From assembly GCF_032248695.1 (NCBI RefSeq), contig NZ_JAVHXC010000009.1, positions 1-64,000 of the forward strand: DNA of 64,000 nt, read 5' to 3'. A program made the translations under genes and the position numbers. The DNA comes from Dietzia sp032248695 (GTDB lineage: Bacteria; Actinomycetota; Actinomycetes; Mycobacteriales; Mycobacteriaceae). Of the stretch, positions 45,090 to 54,235 are shown piece after piece (the first letter of the stretch is position 1; each line of letters begins with the position of its first letter). A model generated the notes under the pieces. It was not told the DNA's origin, ran no database searches, and saw nothing but the letters and a program-made list of their open reading frames with translations.

Positions 45090-45299
45090 CCCGTCGGCCC
45101 GGGTGTGCGCCTCCTCCGAGGCCCCCTGCGGCGCCGTGTCGCGGTGACCGCGCCCCCGGATGAGATCCACCACCAGCAGCAGGAGCCCCAGGGCGCCCAC
45201 GGCGATGCACGCCCACGCCCACCCGATCTGACCGGTCGCGACGGCGGCCACGAGGAAGCCGAAGCCGAGGATGGTCAGTCCGAGAGCGGCGACGAGCAT
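45087..45299 (-). CDS. Small two-helix membrane protein
   Basis: 70 residues from the ATG at 45299, chosen because AGGAGG lies 7 bases upstream. Two hydrophobic helices (residues 2-20 and 24-45) lead to a basic/acidic cytosolic tail with R-G-R-G-H-R-D. It lies between wag31 and ileS and probably belongs to the end of the division cluster. Function unknown. Confidence 0.65.
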   Translation of the reverse strand: MLVAALGLTILGFGFLVAAVATGQIGWAWACIAVGALGLLLLVVDLIRGRGHRDTAPQGASEEAHTRADG

Positions 45300-45451
45300 C
45301 CGTGCCTCCTGGTGCGGTGCGTGGTGAGAGGGGCGGTGCACCACCGGCGGTGACGCAGCTCCCTGGTGTCGAATATACGTCGGTCCCCGCACCCGGGGAG
45401 GGGGCGGGGACCGTCGGCGCCGCGGGGGTCGGGCGCGTCACGCGGGACGGG

Positions 45452-46402
45452 TCAGTCGGCGCGGTGGCCGCCGTCCTTCTTGCCCGACTGGTCGGCCGTG
45501 CCGCCGGCGCCGCCGCTCTCCGCGGGAGCGGCCGGGGCGGCTGATCCGGTCTTGCCGAGCTCGGCGAGCTGGTTCTCGAGGTAGCTGGTGAGGCGGCTGC
45601 GGTAGTCCTTCTCGAAGGTGCGCAGCTGGTCGATCCGGCTCTCCAGCACGCCACGCTGCTGGTTGATGGTCGCCATGATCTCGGTGTGCTTACGCTCGGC
45701 GTCGGCCTGCAGGGCGTCGGCCTTGGCCTGCGCCTCCTTGACCTGCTGCTCGGAGCGGGCCTGGGCGTCCTTGACGATGCCGTCGGACTTGGTCTTGGCC
45801 TCGGCCAGGAGCTTGTCGGCCTCGCGACGGGCGTCGCCGACCATCTTCTCGGACTGCGACTTGGCGTCGGCGACCAGCTTCTCGGACTGGGTCCGCGCGT
45901 CGCCGACGAGGCGGTCCGACTCGCTGCGGGCCTTGGCCATGAGTCCGTCGGACTCCTTCTTGGCCTCGCCGGTCAGCCGGTCCGCCATCTCCTGGGCCAT
46001 GGCCAGGACGCGGGCGGCGCGCAGGTGGGTCTCGTTGTTGGCCGCGCCGTCGTCCTCGCTCTTGCCGAGCGAAGGGGTCGCGGCGGCGGGCGCGGGGGTG
46101 GTGGGCGCGGCGGCCGGAGCCGGAGTCGGCGCCGGGGTGGGCGCGGGCGTCGGTGCCGGGGCGGCGGCCGGCGTGGCGCCGGAGGACTTGGCGGCCTCGT
46201 CGGCGGCCTTGCGCGCCTTCTCGAGGTCGCGGGTCAGCTCCTCGACCCGCTGGCGCAGGTCCTCGTTGTCCGAGACGAGATCCGCGAGCTCCGTCTCGAC
46301 CAGGTCGAGGAACTGGTCGACCTCGTCCTCGTTGTAGCCACGCTTGCCGATCGGTGGCTTGGAGAACGCGACGTTGTGCACATCGGCTGGAGTCAACGGC
46401 AT
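45452..46402 (-). CDS. wag31: Cell division/polar growth protein DivIVA (Wag31)
   Basis: 316 residues from the ATG at 46402 (M-P-L-T-P-A-D-V-H-N). The conserved N-terminal DivIVA domain has F-S-K-P-P-I-G-K-R-G-Y-N-E-D-E-V-D-Q-F. It is followed by a coiled coil to about residue 75, an Ala/Pro-rich linker with repeated A-P-T-P, and a long second coiled coil with repeated K-S-D / A-D-A-K-S-Q blocks. It marks the poles and directs apical wall growth in this group. Confidence 0.95.
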   Translation of the reverse strand: MPLTPADVHNVAFSKPPIGKRGYNEDEVDQFLDLVETELADLVSDNEDLRQRVEELTRDLEKARKAADEAAKSSGATPAAAPAPTPAPTPAPTPAPAAAPTTPAPAAATPSLGKSEDDGAANNETHLRAARVLAMAQEMADRLTGEAKKESDGLMAKARSESDRLVGDARTQSEKLVADAKSQSEKMVGDARREADKLLAEAKTKSDGIVKDAQARSEQQVKEAQAKADALQADAERKHTEIMATINQQRGVLESRIDQLRTFEKDYRSRLTSYLENQLAELGKTGSAAPAAPAESGGAGGTADQSGKKDGGHRAD

Positions 46403-46471
46403 GGGATACCCCTCGTGGTCGTCTCGGGTGCCGGCCCGGCGTTCTCGCACCGGACCCACGACTTCATTACT

Positions 46472-46499
46472 ACCTTAACGGTGGCCAATCTAGTCCCAA
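46472..46499 (-). promoter_or_regulatory. Candidate wag31 promoter
   Basis: On the minus strand TTGGGA (46494-46499) and TAAGGT (46472-46477) are 16 bp apart, about 70 bases before the wag31 start, in the only AT-richer stretch of the yggT-wag31 gap. Confidence 0.45.
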
Positions 46500-46580
46500 C
46501 CGGCCCGCGCGTCACCAGCGGCCGTGTTCGGCGGCGGGCCGCACACCCGCCGGCCGGGGCCGGGGCGTGGCCCGGTGGCG

Positions 46581-46868
46581 TCAGATGAACGCCAGGATCA
46601 CGACGCGCAGAACCATGAGGATGATGAACAGGACCAGGACCGACAGGTCCAGGGACACCTGACCCAGACGAACGGGCTTGATCACCTTGCGCAGGGCCTT
46701 GACCGGCGGGTCCGTGATGGTGAACAGCCACTCCAGGACCACCGCGAGCACGCCGCGCGGTGTCCAGCTGCGGGAGAACGAGGCGATCATCTCCACCACG
46801 ATCCGGGCGAGCAGGAGGAACCAGAAGACCTCGACCACGTAATAGAGGATCAGCAGTATCAACGTCAC
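46581..46868 (-). CDS. YggT family membrane protein
   Basis: 95 residues with two hydrophobic segments, around residues 1-25 and 75-95. The conserved T-D-P-P-V-K-A-L-R-K-V-I-K-P motif lies between them. It sits between sepF and wag31 in the standard actinobacterial order. YggT proteins are linked to envelope or division functions, but the mechanism is not defined. Confidence 0.9.
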   Translation of the reverse strand: MTLILLILYYVVEVFWFLLLARIVVEMIASFSRSWTPRGVLAVVLEWLFTITDPPVKALRKVIKPVRLGQVSLDLSVLVLFIILMVLRVVILAFI

Positions 46869-46938
46869 GCTTCAACCCTACTGTCCCCGGCCCCCGGGGC
46901 GCCCGTGGGCACCCCGGGGGCGGTGTCGCGCCGGCCGC

Positions 46939-47631
46939 TCAGCGCCGGAAGGCGCCGTTGACGGCGTCGCGGACCTCGGCCTCGGTGAGGTCCATGCCGG
47001 CGGGCTGGAGCAGGAAGGTGCGCTCGCGGTCCGCGACCTTCTCCATGCGGCCGTCGAGGCCGAACACCAGTCCGGCGGCGAAGTCGACCATGCGGCGGGC
47101 GTCGCCCGAGGCCATGGTGGACAGGTCCAGGACCACCGCGCGGCCGGCGCGGAAGTGCTCGCCGAGGCTCTTGCCGTCACCGAAGCCGCGCGGCCTCTCG
47201 ACGACGGTCTCGGGCACGGTCACCAGGCCGTCCTCGACGAAGTCCTCCTCGGGCGCGAGCGCGACCGCACCGCGGGTGGCGGGCACGCCGCGCAGGGCGG
47301 CGCGGGCCCCGGCCTCGGCGGCGTGGTAGCGGCGCGGGCGGGGGGCGGGCTCCTCGACGGGTGCGCGTCGGGCGGCGGCGCGCTCGTCGGCGGCGTCGAG
47401 GTCGGCGACGCGCGACCGGGGGGCGGGCTCGTCGAGGTAGCGGTCGGCGGCGTAGCCGTAGTCGTCCCTGCGGTCGCGGGAGACCGGACCGAGGTCGTCC
47501 GTGTCGTGCACGCCGCGCGGGGCGCGGGCGTCGTGGTGGACGGGGCGGTCGTAGTCGTCCAGGTACTCGTCCTCGTACGCCGCGACGGGCGCCATTCCGA
47601 AGTACTCCTTGAACCGGGCGATTGCGCTCAT
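46939..47631 (-). CDS. sepF: Cell division protein SepF
   Basis: 230 residues. The N-terminal membrane-targeting helix starts S-A-I-A-R-F-K-E-Y-F-G-M. A variable Arg/Asp-rich linker of about 120 residues follows. The conserved C-terminal SepF domain contains A-V-V-L-D-L-S-T-M and D-F-A-A-G-L-V-F-G-L-D-G-R-M-E-K-V. It anchors FtsZ to the membrane in bacteria without FtsA, and no ftsA is present here. Confidence 0.94.
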   Translation of the reverse strand: MSAIARFKEYFGMAPVAAYEDEYLDDYDRPVHHDARAPRGVHDTDDLGPVSRDRRDDYGYAADRYLDEPAPRSRVADLDAADERAAARRAPVEEPAPRPRRYHAAEAGARAALRGVPATRGAVALAPEEDFVEDGLVTVPETVVERPRGFGDGKSLGEHFRAGRAVVLDLSTMASGDARRMVDFAAGLVFGLDGRMEKVADRERTFLLQPAGMDLTEAEVRDAVNGAFRR

Positions 47632-47706
47632 CTTCCGGGACCTTCCTGGTAACGGGGTCGTCGCGGGCGTGTTCTTCGCGGGCGGGTGTCCCCGCGAGGC
47701 TGGATC

Positions 47707-48435
47707 TCAAACTACTGGTCGTGGCCCGAGGATGGCCGTTCCGACACGCACGCAGGTCGAACCTGCCGCGATCGCCTCCTCGATGTCTCCCGACATGCCG
47801 GCGGAGAACTCGATCGCGCCGGGGTGTCGGCGGCGCAGGTCGGCGGCGATGTCGGCCGCGTCGGCGAAGTGGGCGGCGGCCTCGCCGGTGAGCGGGGGTA
47901 CCACCATGAGTCCGGCCAGGCGGAGGTGGTCGAGTCCGGCGACGTGGTCGGCCAGGGCCGGCAGGTCCTCGCGGGTGACGCCGCCGCGCGCGGTGTCGCC
48001 GTCGAGGCTGAGTTGGAGCAGGACGGGCAGGGGCGTGACGCCGTCGCGCTCGTCGGCGGCGCGGGCGCGCCCCTTCTGGAGTCCGTCGGCGACCCTGGCG
48101 GAGTCGACCGAGTGGACGCGGTCGGCCCACCCGGCCACGGCCGCGGCCTTGTTGGACTGGATGTGGCCGACCATGTTCCAGCGCACGTCGGCGGCGAGCG
48201 CGGGGTCGGTGGCGGCGAGGTCGGCCACCTTCGCGGCGGCCTCCTGGACGCGGTTCTCGCCGACGTCGCGCACCCCGAGGCGCGCGAGGTGGACGACGTC
48301 GGTGACGGGGTGGAATTTGGTGACGACGACGAGGTCGACCGCATCGGTCCGGCCCGCCGCCGCCCGCGCCGCGTCCACGCGTTCGCGGGTCTCGGCCAGC
48401 CGGCTGGCGAGTTCGGTGGCCCTGGTGTCGGTCAT
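47707..48435 (-). CDS. YggS-family pyridoxal-phosphate homeostasis protein
   Basis: 242 residues. PLP-binding alanine-racemase-like barrel without the racemase second domain. The PLP lysine is in V-V-V-T-K-F-H-P. I-G-E-N-R-like V-G-E-N-R, H-M-x-G-H-I-Q-x-N-K and M-V-V-P-P are typical. It supports PLP homeostasis. It is part of the ftsZ-pgeF-yggS-sepF block. Confidence 0.93.
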   Translation of the reverse strand: MTDTRATELASRLAETRERVDAARAAAGRTDAVDLVVVTKFHPVTDVVHLARLGVRDVGENRVQEAAAKVADLAATDPALAADVRWNMVGHIQSNKAAAVAGWADRVHSVDSARVADGLQKGRARAADERDGVTPLPVLLQLSLDGDTARGGVTREDLPALADHVAGLDHLRLAGLMVVPPLTGEAAAHFADAADIAADLRRRHPGAIEFSAGMSGDIEEAIAAGSTCVRVGTAILGPRPVV

Positions 48436-48483
48436 GTCCGCCCTTTCGTCTCGGGATCCCGGCGGGACGGCCGGCCGTCGTCG

Positions 48484-49206
48484 CTAGATCTGTCGCCAGA
48501 TCACGCTGGCCTGGCGCCCGGTCCGCCCCTGTCGACGATAGGAGAACAGGGACTCCTCGGCGATCGTGCAGCGGGGGTCGGAGTCGACGCGCGTCACACC
48601 GAGTCCGGCGAGTTGGCGGGTGATGCCCGCGCGCAGGTCCACCCCGGCGGTGCCGGCGACCGTCCGGGTGCGGCTGCCGGGCAGGGCGGCCTCGACCTCG
48701 TCGACCATCTCCTCGGGCAACTCGTAGTGCTCCCCCGCCGCCGCGGGGCCCAGCAGCACGGTGATGCGCTCCGGGCGCGCCCCGAGCGAGGTCATCGCGC
48801 CGATGAGGTGGGGGACGATACCGCCGACCGCGCCGACCCGTCCGGCGTGCACGGCGCCGATCACGCCGGCGGTCTCGTCGGCCGCGAGAACCGGGACGCA
48901 GTCCGCGGTGAGCACGGCCAGTGCGAGTCCGGGCCGGTCGGTCACGAGACCGTCCGTGGCGGGGACGGGCCCGCCGGTCGGGCGGGTGACGCGGGCGATC
49001 CGGGTGCCGTGGACCTGGTCCATCCACACGATGTCGGTGGCGGGCAGGCCGAGCCGGCGGGCCAGGCGGGCGCGGTTCGCCGCCACGGCGGCGGGGGCGT
49101 CGCCGACGTGGTCACCGAGGTTGAACGAGTCGAAATCCCCGGTGGACGCGCCGCCGCGGCGGTCGGTGACCACGCGGCGGACGCGTCCTGATGCCGTGGG
49201 CGTCAT
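48484..49206 (-). CDS. pgeF: Laccase-domain purine nucleoside phosphorylase (YfiH/PgeF family)
   Basis: 240 residues. Family signatures D-Q-V-H-G-T-R-I, T-A-D-C-V-P-V-L and A-V-H-A-G-R provide the metal-type ligands (His, Cys, His). Members act on nucleosides and peptidoglycan-editing has been proposed, which would explain its place beside ftsZ. Starts 11 bp after the ftsZ stop. Confidence 0.9.
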   Translation of the reverse strand: MTPTASGRVRRVVTDRRGGASTGDFDSFNLGDHVGDAPAAVAANRARLARRLGLPATDIVWMDQVHGTRIARVTRPTGGPVPATDGLVTDRPGLALAVLTADCVPVLAADETAGVIGAVHAGRVGAVGGIVPHLIGAMTSLGARPERITVLLGPAAAGEHYELPEEMVDEVEAALPGSRTRTVAGTAGVDLRAGITRQLAGLGVTRVDSDPRCTIAEESLFSYRRQGRTGRQASVIWRQI

Positions 49207-49217
49207 CCGGTGCCGGC

Positions 49218-50414
49218 TCAGTGCCGCATGAAGGGCGGGACGTCGATGTCGTCGTCCTCGTCGCGGCGACGCGGGGCCGGGGACGCCGGGCTGCCGGGCG
49301 AGCCGGCGCCCGGGTAGCCCGTCTCCTCGCGACGGCCACCGCCGAGCGGGGTGGATCCGAGCTCGGAGGCACCGCCGGTGTCGCCGGAGGCGCCGGGGAC
49401 GGAGTCGTCGTCGTCGAGGTGATGGCGACCGCGGCGGGGCTGGCCCGCGCCGGCGGTGACCGGGCGGGAGCCGCCCTCGAACCCGGCGGCGATGACGGTC
49501 ACGCGGACCTCGTCGCCGAGCGAGTCGTCGACGACCGTGCCGAAGATGATGTTGGCGTCGGGGTGCGCCTCCTCCTGGACGAGGGAGGCGGCCTCGTTGA
49601 TCTCGAACAGTCCGAGGTCGCTGCCGCCGGCGATCGACATCAGGACGCCCTTGGCGCCCTCCATCGTGGTCTCGAGCAGCGGCGAGTTGATGGCGGCCTC
49701 GGCGGCCTTGAACGCGCGGCCCTCCCCGCGGGAGGAACCGATCCCCATGAGCGCGCTGCCGGCGCCGGACATGACGCCCTTGACGTCGGCGAAGTCGACG
49801 TTGATGACGCCGGGCGTGGTGATGAGGTCGGTGATGCCCTGCACGCCGTTGAGCAGCACCTCGTCGGCGGTCTTGAACGCCTCCATCATCGACACCCCCG
49901 CGTCGCCCAGCTGCAGGAGGCGGTCGTTGGGGATCACGATGAGCGTGTCGCAGGCCTCGCGCAGGGCGTCGATGCCGGCGTCGGCCTGGCCGCCGCGGCG
50001 CTTGCCCTCGAACGAGAACGGGCGGGTGACCACGCCGACGGTCAGCGCGCCGAGCTTGCGGGCGATCGCCGCCACGACGGGCGCGCCGCCGGTGCCGGTG
50101 CCGCCGCCCTCGCCGGCCGTGACGAAGACCATGTCGGCCCCCTTGAGGACCTCCTCGATCTCGTCCTTGTGGTCCTCGGCGGCCTTGCGCCCCACCTCCG
50201 GGTCGGCGCCGGCGCCGAGGCCGCGGGTGAGCTCGCGACCCACGTCGAGCTTGACGTCCGCGTCGGACATGAGGAGGGCCTGTGCGTCGGTGTTCACCGC
50301 GATGAACTCGACGCCCTTGAGCCCCTCGTCGATCATGCGGTTGACCGCGTTGACGCCACCGCCGCCGATGCCGACGACCTTGATGACTGCGAGGTAGTTG
50401 TGAGGTGAGCTCAT
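49218..50414 (-). CDS. ftsZ: Cell division GTPase FtsZ
   Basis: 398 residues. GTP-binding tubulin signature G-G-G-T-G-T-G-G at residues 103-110, T7-type loop N-V-D-F-A-D-V-K near 205. A variable linker with many Gly/Arg leads to the conserved C-terminal peptide D-D-I-D-V-P-P-F-M. That peptide is the docking site for SepF and other partners. The ATG has AGGAAGG upstream. A 212-bp gap with its own regulatory features separates it from ftsQ. Confidence 0.98.
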   Translation of the reverse strand: MSSPHNYLAVIKVVGIGGGGVNAVNRMIDEGLKGVEFIAVNTDAQALLMSDADVKLDVGRELTRGLGAGADPEVGRKAAEDHKDEIEEVLKGADMVFVTAGEGGGTGTGGAPVVAAIARKLGALTVGVVTRPFSFEGKRRGGQADAGIDALREACDTLIVIPNDRLLQLGDAGVSMMEAFKTADEVLLNGVQGITDLITTPGVINVDFADVKGVMSGAGSALMGIGSSRGEGRAFKAAEAAINSPLLETTMEGAKGVLMSIAGGSDLGLFEINEAASLVQEEAHPDANIIFGTVVDDSLGDEVRVTVIAAGFEGGSRPVTAGAGQPRRGRHHLDDDDSVPGASGDTGGASELGSTPLGGGRREETGYPGAGSPGSPASPAPRRRDEDDDIDVPPFMRH

Positions 50415-50495
50415 CGAGGCCCGGCCTTCCTATGGGGGTGTCGTGCTCGGTTTGCGTGCTGTCTCGACGAAACCGTCCGTCGACCCTGAAGTCTC

Positions 50496-50512
50496 ACCCT
50501 CTAGTTGAGGGT
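50496..50512. promoter_or_regulatory. Palindrome upstream of ftsZ
   Basis: ACCCTC (50496-50501) and GAGGGT (50507-50512) around TAGTT form an inverted repeat in the ftsQ-ftsZ gap, inside its AT-richest stretch (minus strand: AGTTTAACCCTCAACTAGAG). A similar TCAACTAGAG-type sequence upstream of ftsZ is something I recall from related genera. It may be an operator or part of an ftsZ promoter. Confidence 0.45.
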
Positions 50513-50626
50513 TAAACTTGCTGGTCAGAGGCGGTTTCGGCCGTCGGAACACCACGGTAGGTGTACCGGCCCCGCGCGTCCACGAGGCTCGCGGGCGTGT
50601 CGTGCGTACCGGCTCCCCGTCGGGCG

Positions 50627-51616
50627 CTACCGCGAGGTCGGCAGGGCCGGGTTCGACACGTTCCAGGTCTGCCCGGGCTGCTCGAGCACCATCTGCAGCG
50701 CCACGGCCTTCTCGTGGTCGCGGCCCGCGGCGCCCCACTCGACGACCCGACCGTCGGCGAGGGTGAGCACGATCGAGGCCCGGGTCCCGACCTCCACCGC
50801 GGCGATCTCCTGCCCCGCGGTGTCGCGGACCTCGCCGAACACCGTCGCCAGGTCCCGGACGACCTCCGGCAGATGTTCCCGCGCCGCGTCGCCGACCGTG
50901 AGCAGCGGCGTGCCGGGGGGCACCTCGCCGGGACCGAAATCGATTCCCTGCGCGTCCACGAGGTGCTGCTCGCCGTCGACCTCCACCGTCACCAGGGCGG
51001 TGCGTTCGACCAGCTCGATGAGCAGTCCGGAGGGGTAGTCCCGCCTGACCGTCACCTGGTCGACGCGGGGGATGCCCGCCACGCGGCGGGCGACGGAGTG
51101 GGTGTCGACCTGCAGCAGCGGCGTGCCGGGGGCGACGGCGGCCCGCTCGGTGACGACCTCGGCGGGGATGGTCCGGATGCCCTCGACGCTGACCTCCCGC
51201 ACGGAGAAGACCGGCAGGAAGTACAGCGCGATGTAGCCGAGCAGGGCCACGACCAGGGCGATCCCGAGCCCGGCGTAGATCCGGTTGGTCCGTCGGCGCC
51301 GACGCCGCAGCCGCGCGCGGACGGCCGGGTCGGAGTGCCGGACCCGCTCGTCGGACCGCCGCAGGTCGGCCGCGGCGCGCCGGCGGTCGGGGTCGTCGGT
51401 GGGCGGGAGATCGGGCGACGCACCGGTCGACGGTGGCCCGTCGCCCGTCGAAGGCGCGTCAGTCGGGAACGCGTCAGCCGGGAACGCCTCCGACGGTGGA
51501 TCGTCCGACCCCGCGGACCGGGGCGCGGAGAACGACCGCTCCCCGGCGGGGTCCACCCCGGACGGACCGGGGGTCGGCTCGTCCCGACGGGCGGGGTCGC
51601 CGGACTCGTCTGTCAC
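50627..51616 (-). CDS. ftsQ: Cell division protein FtsQ
   Basis: 329 residues from GTG 51616 with AGGAGGG upstream. A long disordered Pro/Asp/Arg-rich cytosolic tail (about 110 residues) precedes a single membrane helix (residues about 113-133). The POTRA domain follows (V-R-E-V-S-V-E-G-I-R-T-I, then R-R-D-Y-P-S-G-L-L-I-E-L-V-E-R) and the FtsQ beta domain ends near W-N-V-S-N-P-A-L-P. It links FtsB/FtsL with the septal synthase. It starts 13 bp after murC. Confidence 0.93.
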   Translation of the reverse strand: MTDESGDPARRDEPTPGPSGVDPAGERSFSAPRSAGSDDPPSEAFPADAFPTDAPSTGDGPPSTGASPDLPPTDDPDRRRAAADLRRSDERVRHSDPAVRARLRRRRRRTNRIYAGLGIALVVALLGYIALYFLPVFSVREVSVEGIRTIPAEVVTERAAVAPGTPLLQVDTHSVARRVAGIPRVDQVTVRRDYPSGLLIELVERTALVTVEVDGEQHLVDAQGIDFGPGEVPPGTPLLTVGDAAREHLPEVVRDLATVFGEVRDTAGQEIAAVEVGTRASIVLTLADGRVVEWGAAGRDHEKAVALQMVLEQPGQTWNVSNPALPTSR

Positions 51617-51629
51617 GGTGCGGCCCTCC

Positions 51630-53096
51630 TCACGCCCCGCGGCCGGCGACGATCCGCGGGCCGAGGGTGGTGATGTCACCGGCGCCGAGGGTGAACACCA
51701 CGTCCCCGGGACGGAGGATCTCGGCGACCGTCTCCAGGGCCGCGTCGAGGTCGGGGACGTGATGGACGGACGCACTGACGTTCCGGGCGATCAGACCGCC
51801 GTCCACACCGGGTTCGGGCTGCTCGCGCGCGCCGTAGACGTCGAGCACCAAGACCTCGTCGGCCAGCGACAGCGCGCGGCCGAACTCCTCGGCGAAGATC
51901 CGCGTCCGCGAGTACAGGTGGGGCTGGAAGACGGCGACGAGCCGGCCCCCGTCCGCCTCGACGATCTCGCGCGCGGCGCCGAGGACCGCGGCGACCTCCG
52001 TGGGGTGGTGGGCGTAGTCGTCGTAGACGCGGGCGCGCCCGTCGCCCACGACGGCCTCCCCCTTGGGTTCGAAGCGGCGTCCCACTCCCCCGAAGCCGGA
52101 CAACCCGGACAGGAAGCCGTCCGCGTCGAACGCACCGGGTCCGGCGACCTCTCGCGCGGCGAGCAGGGCGGCGAGGGCGTTGAGCGCCATGTGCTCCCCC
52201 GGTGTCCCCACGTGCAGGTCGCCCCGCGGGCGGCCGTCGAGCGAGAGCCGGGCCCGGGTCCCGCCGGAGTCGACGGCGATCTCCGCGAGCTCGCCCACGA
52301 CCGGCAGGTCGGTCGCCGGGCCGTCGGCGGTGCGGTAGCCGACGACGCGGACCCCCGCGGCGGCGGCCCGACGCGCCCGCTCGGCCGCGCCGGGGTCGTC
52401 GAGGCACACCACGAGCGCGCCGGACGACGGGATGCGGGCGAGGAAGGTGTCGAACACCTCGTAGTAGGCCTCGGCGGTTCCGAAGTGGTCGAGGTGGTCG
52501 GGCTCGGCGTTGGTGAGGATCACCACGTCGGGTTCGTAGTGCACGAGCGAGCCGTCGGACTCGTCGGCCTCGGCCACGAACACGGGGTCGGCCCCGCCGC
52601 GGGCGTTGGTGCCGAACTGCAGGACGGTGCCGCCCACCGCGAAGGAGGGGTCGGATCCGGCGGAGAGCATGCCCGCGATGAGCATCGAGGTGGTGGAGGT
52701 CTTGCCGTGGGTGCCGCACACCATGATCGAGCGACCGGCCCGGGCGAGGTGCCCGAGGATCCGGGACCGAGTGACGACCGGGATGCCCGCCGACCGCGCC
52801 GCAACGAGCTCGGGGTTGTCGGCCGGGATCGCCGCCTTGGACACCACGACGATCTGCGGGGGCGCGGAGAGGGCGTCGAGCGCGTCGGCGTGATGGCCCA
52901 CCCGCACGGCGGCGCCGCGGTCGGCCAGCGCGCGCAGGTCGGCCGAGTCGCGGGCGTCGCTGCCGGACACCGCCACCCCGTGGTCGAGCAGGATGCGCGC
53001 GACGCCGGACATGCCCGCGCCGCCGATGCCGATCATGTGGACGCGCTCGAGCGTGGCCGGCACGGTGTCGTGGCCGGGTTCGGTGGTGTCGGTCAA
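51630..53096 (-). CDS. murC: UDP-N-acetylmuramate--L-alanine ligase
   Basis: 488 residues; adds L-Ala to UDP-MurNAc with ATP. N-terminal Rossmann segment H-M-I-G-I-G-G-A-G-M-S-G, ATP loop C-G-T-H-G-K-T-S-T-T and the later N-A-E-P-D-H-L-D-H-F. Start TTG 53096 overlaps the murG stop (TTGA), indicating coupling. Confidence 0.96.
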   Translation of the reverse strand: MTDTTEPGHDTVPATLERVHMIGIGGAGMSGVARILLDHGVAVSGSDARDSADLRALADRGAAVRVGHHADALDALSAPPQIVVVSKAAIPADNPELVAARSAGIPVVTRSRILGHLARAGRSIMVCGTHGKTSTTSMLIAGMLSAGSDPSFAVGGTVLQFGTNARGGADPVFVAEADESDGSLVHYEPDVVILTNAEPDHLDHFGTAEAYYEVFDTFLARIPSSGALVVCLDDPGAAERARRAAAAGVRVVGYRTADGPATDLPVVGELAEIAVDSGGTRARLSLDGRPRGDLHVGTPGEHMALNALAALLAAREVAGPGAFDADGFLSGLSGFGGVGRRFEPKGEAVVGDGRARVYDDYAHHPTEVAAVLGAAREIVEADGGRLVAVFQPHLYSRTRIFAEEFGRALSLADEVLVLDVYGAREQPEPGVDGGLIARNVSASVHHVPDLDAALETVAEILRPGDVVFTLGAGDITTLGPRIVAGRGA

Positions 53097-54235
53097 CGGG
53101 GGGCCTTTCCGACGGCGTCGAGCGCGATGCGCGCCACGACCTCCGCCGCGTCTCGGGAACCACCGCGGACGGCGGCCGCGGACATGGACTGGAGCCGGTC
53201 GGGGTCCAGCGCCAGCGGCAGGACCTCCGAGCGGAGGTAGGTGGGTGTCAGGTCGGTGTCCTCCACCAGCAGGGCGGCGCCACCGGCGACGAGGTCACGG
53301 GCGTTGAGGGCCTGTTCCCCGTTGCCGTGCGGAAGGGGGACGAACACGGCGGGCAGGCCGACGGCGGAGACCTCGGCGACCGTGATGGCGCCCGACCGGC
53401 ACAGGACGAGGTCGGCCGCCGCGTACGCGAGGTCCATGCGGTCGAGGTAGGGCACGGTGACGTACGGCGCGCCCCCGGCCGGCACGACCGGCGCGTCGTC
53501 GAGGTTCCTGGGGCCGACCGCGTGGAGGACGCCCACGCCCGCGCGCGAGAACTCCTCGGCGACCGCGGCCATCGCGCTGTTGAGCGAGCGGGCGCCCTGG
53601 GAGCCGCCCACGACGAGCAGGACCGGGGCGTCCGGGTCGAGCCCGAAGGCCGCGCGGGCCTCGGCGCGCAGGGCCGCGCGGTCGAGGGTGGCGACGGTGC
53701 GGCGTACCGGGTTGCCCACGACGCGGGCGTCGAGGCCGGAACCGGTGACGGCGGCCAGGGTCGCGACGGCGAACCGGGCGCCGAGCTTGTTGGCGATCCC
53801 CGCACGGGAGTTGGCCTCGTGGACCACGATCGGGACGCGGCGGCGCGGCCCGCCGCCCGCGGGGCGCAGCGGGGCGGCCGCGGCGAGGTAGACGGGCACG
53901 CACGCGTAGCCCCCGAACCCCACGACGACGTCCGCCTCCGTGCGCCGCAGCACGTCCCGCGCGCCGCGCACGGCGCGGACGAGCCGACCGGGCAGGCGCA
54001 GGAGGTCCCCGCCGATGCTGCGCGGCAGCGGGACGGGGTCGACGAGCTCGAGCGGCACCCCCCGGCGCGGGACGAGGTCGGTCTCCAGTCCGCGCGGGGT
54101 GCCGACGGCGGTGACGCGGGCGGTCGGGTCGAGGGCGGTGACGGCCTCGCCCACGGCGAGCGCGGGTTCGATGTGTCCGGCGGTGCCGCCGCCGACCACG
54201 AGGACGGAGGGGCCGCCGGTGCGTGCGGTGCTCAT
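53093..54235 (-). CDS. murG: UDP-GlcNAc:lipid I N-acetylglucosaminyltransferase
   Basis: 380 residues from the ATG that overlaps the ftsW stop (ATGA). GT28 glycosyltransferase converting lipid I to lipid II at the inner membrane face. G-G-G-T-A-G-H-I-E-P-A-L-A near the start (acceptor site) and G-G-S-Q-G-A-R-S-L-N (donor site) are visible. H-x-N and P-H-G-N-G-E-Q motifs complete the signature. Confidence 0.96.
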   Translation of the reverse strand: MSTARTGGPSVLVVGGGTAGHIEPALAVGEAVTALDPTARVTAVGTPRGLETDLVPRRGVPLELVDPVPLPRSIGGDLLRLPGRLVRAVRGARDVLRRTEADVVVGFGGYACVPVYLAAAAPLRPAGGGPRRRVPIVVHEANSRAGIANKLGARFAVATLAAVTGSGLDARVVGNPVRRTVATLDRAALRAEARAAFGLDPDAPVLLVVGGSQGARSLNSAMAAVAEEFSRAGVGVLHAVGPRNLDDAPVVPAGGAPYVTVPYLDRMDLAYAAADLVLCRSGAITVAEVSAVGLPAVFVPLPHGNGEQALNARDLVAGGAALLVEDTDLTPTYLRSEVLPLALDPDRLQSMSAAAVRGGSRDAAEVVARIALDAVGKAPR

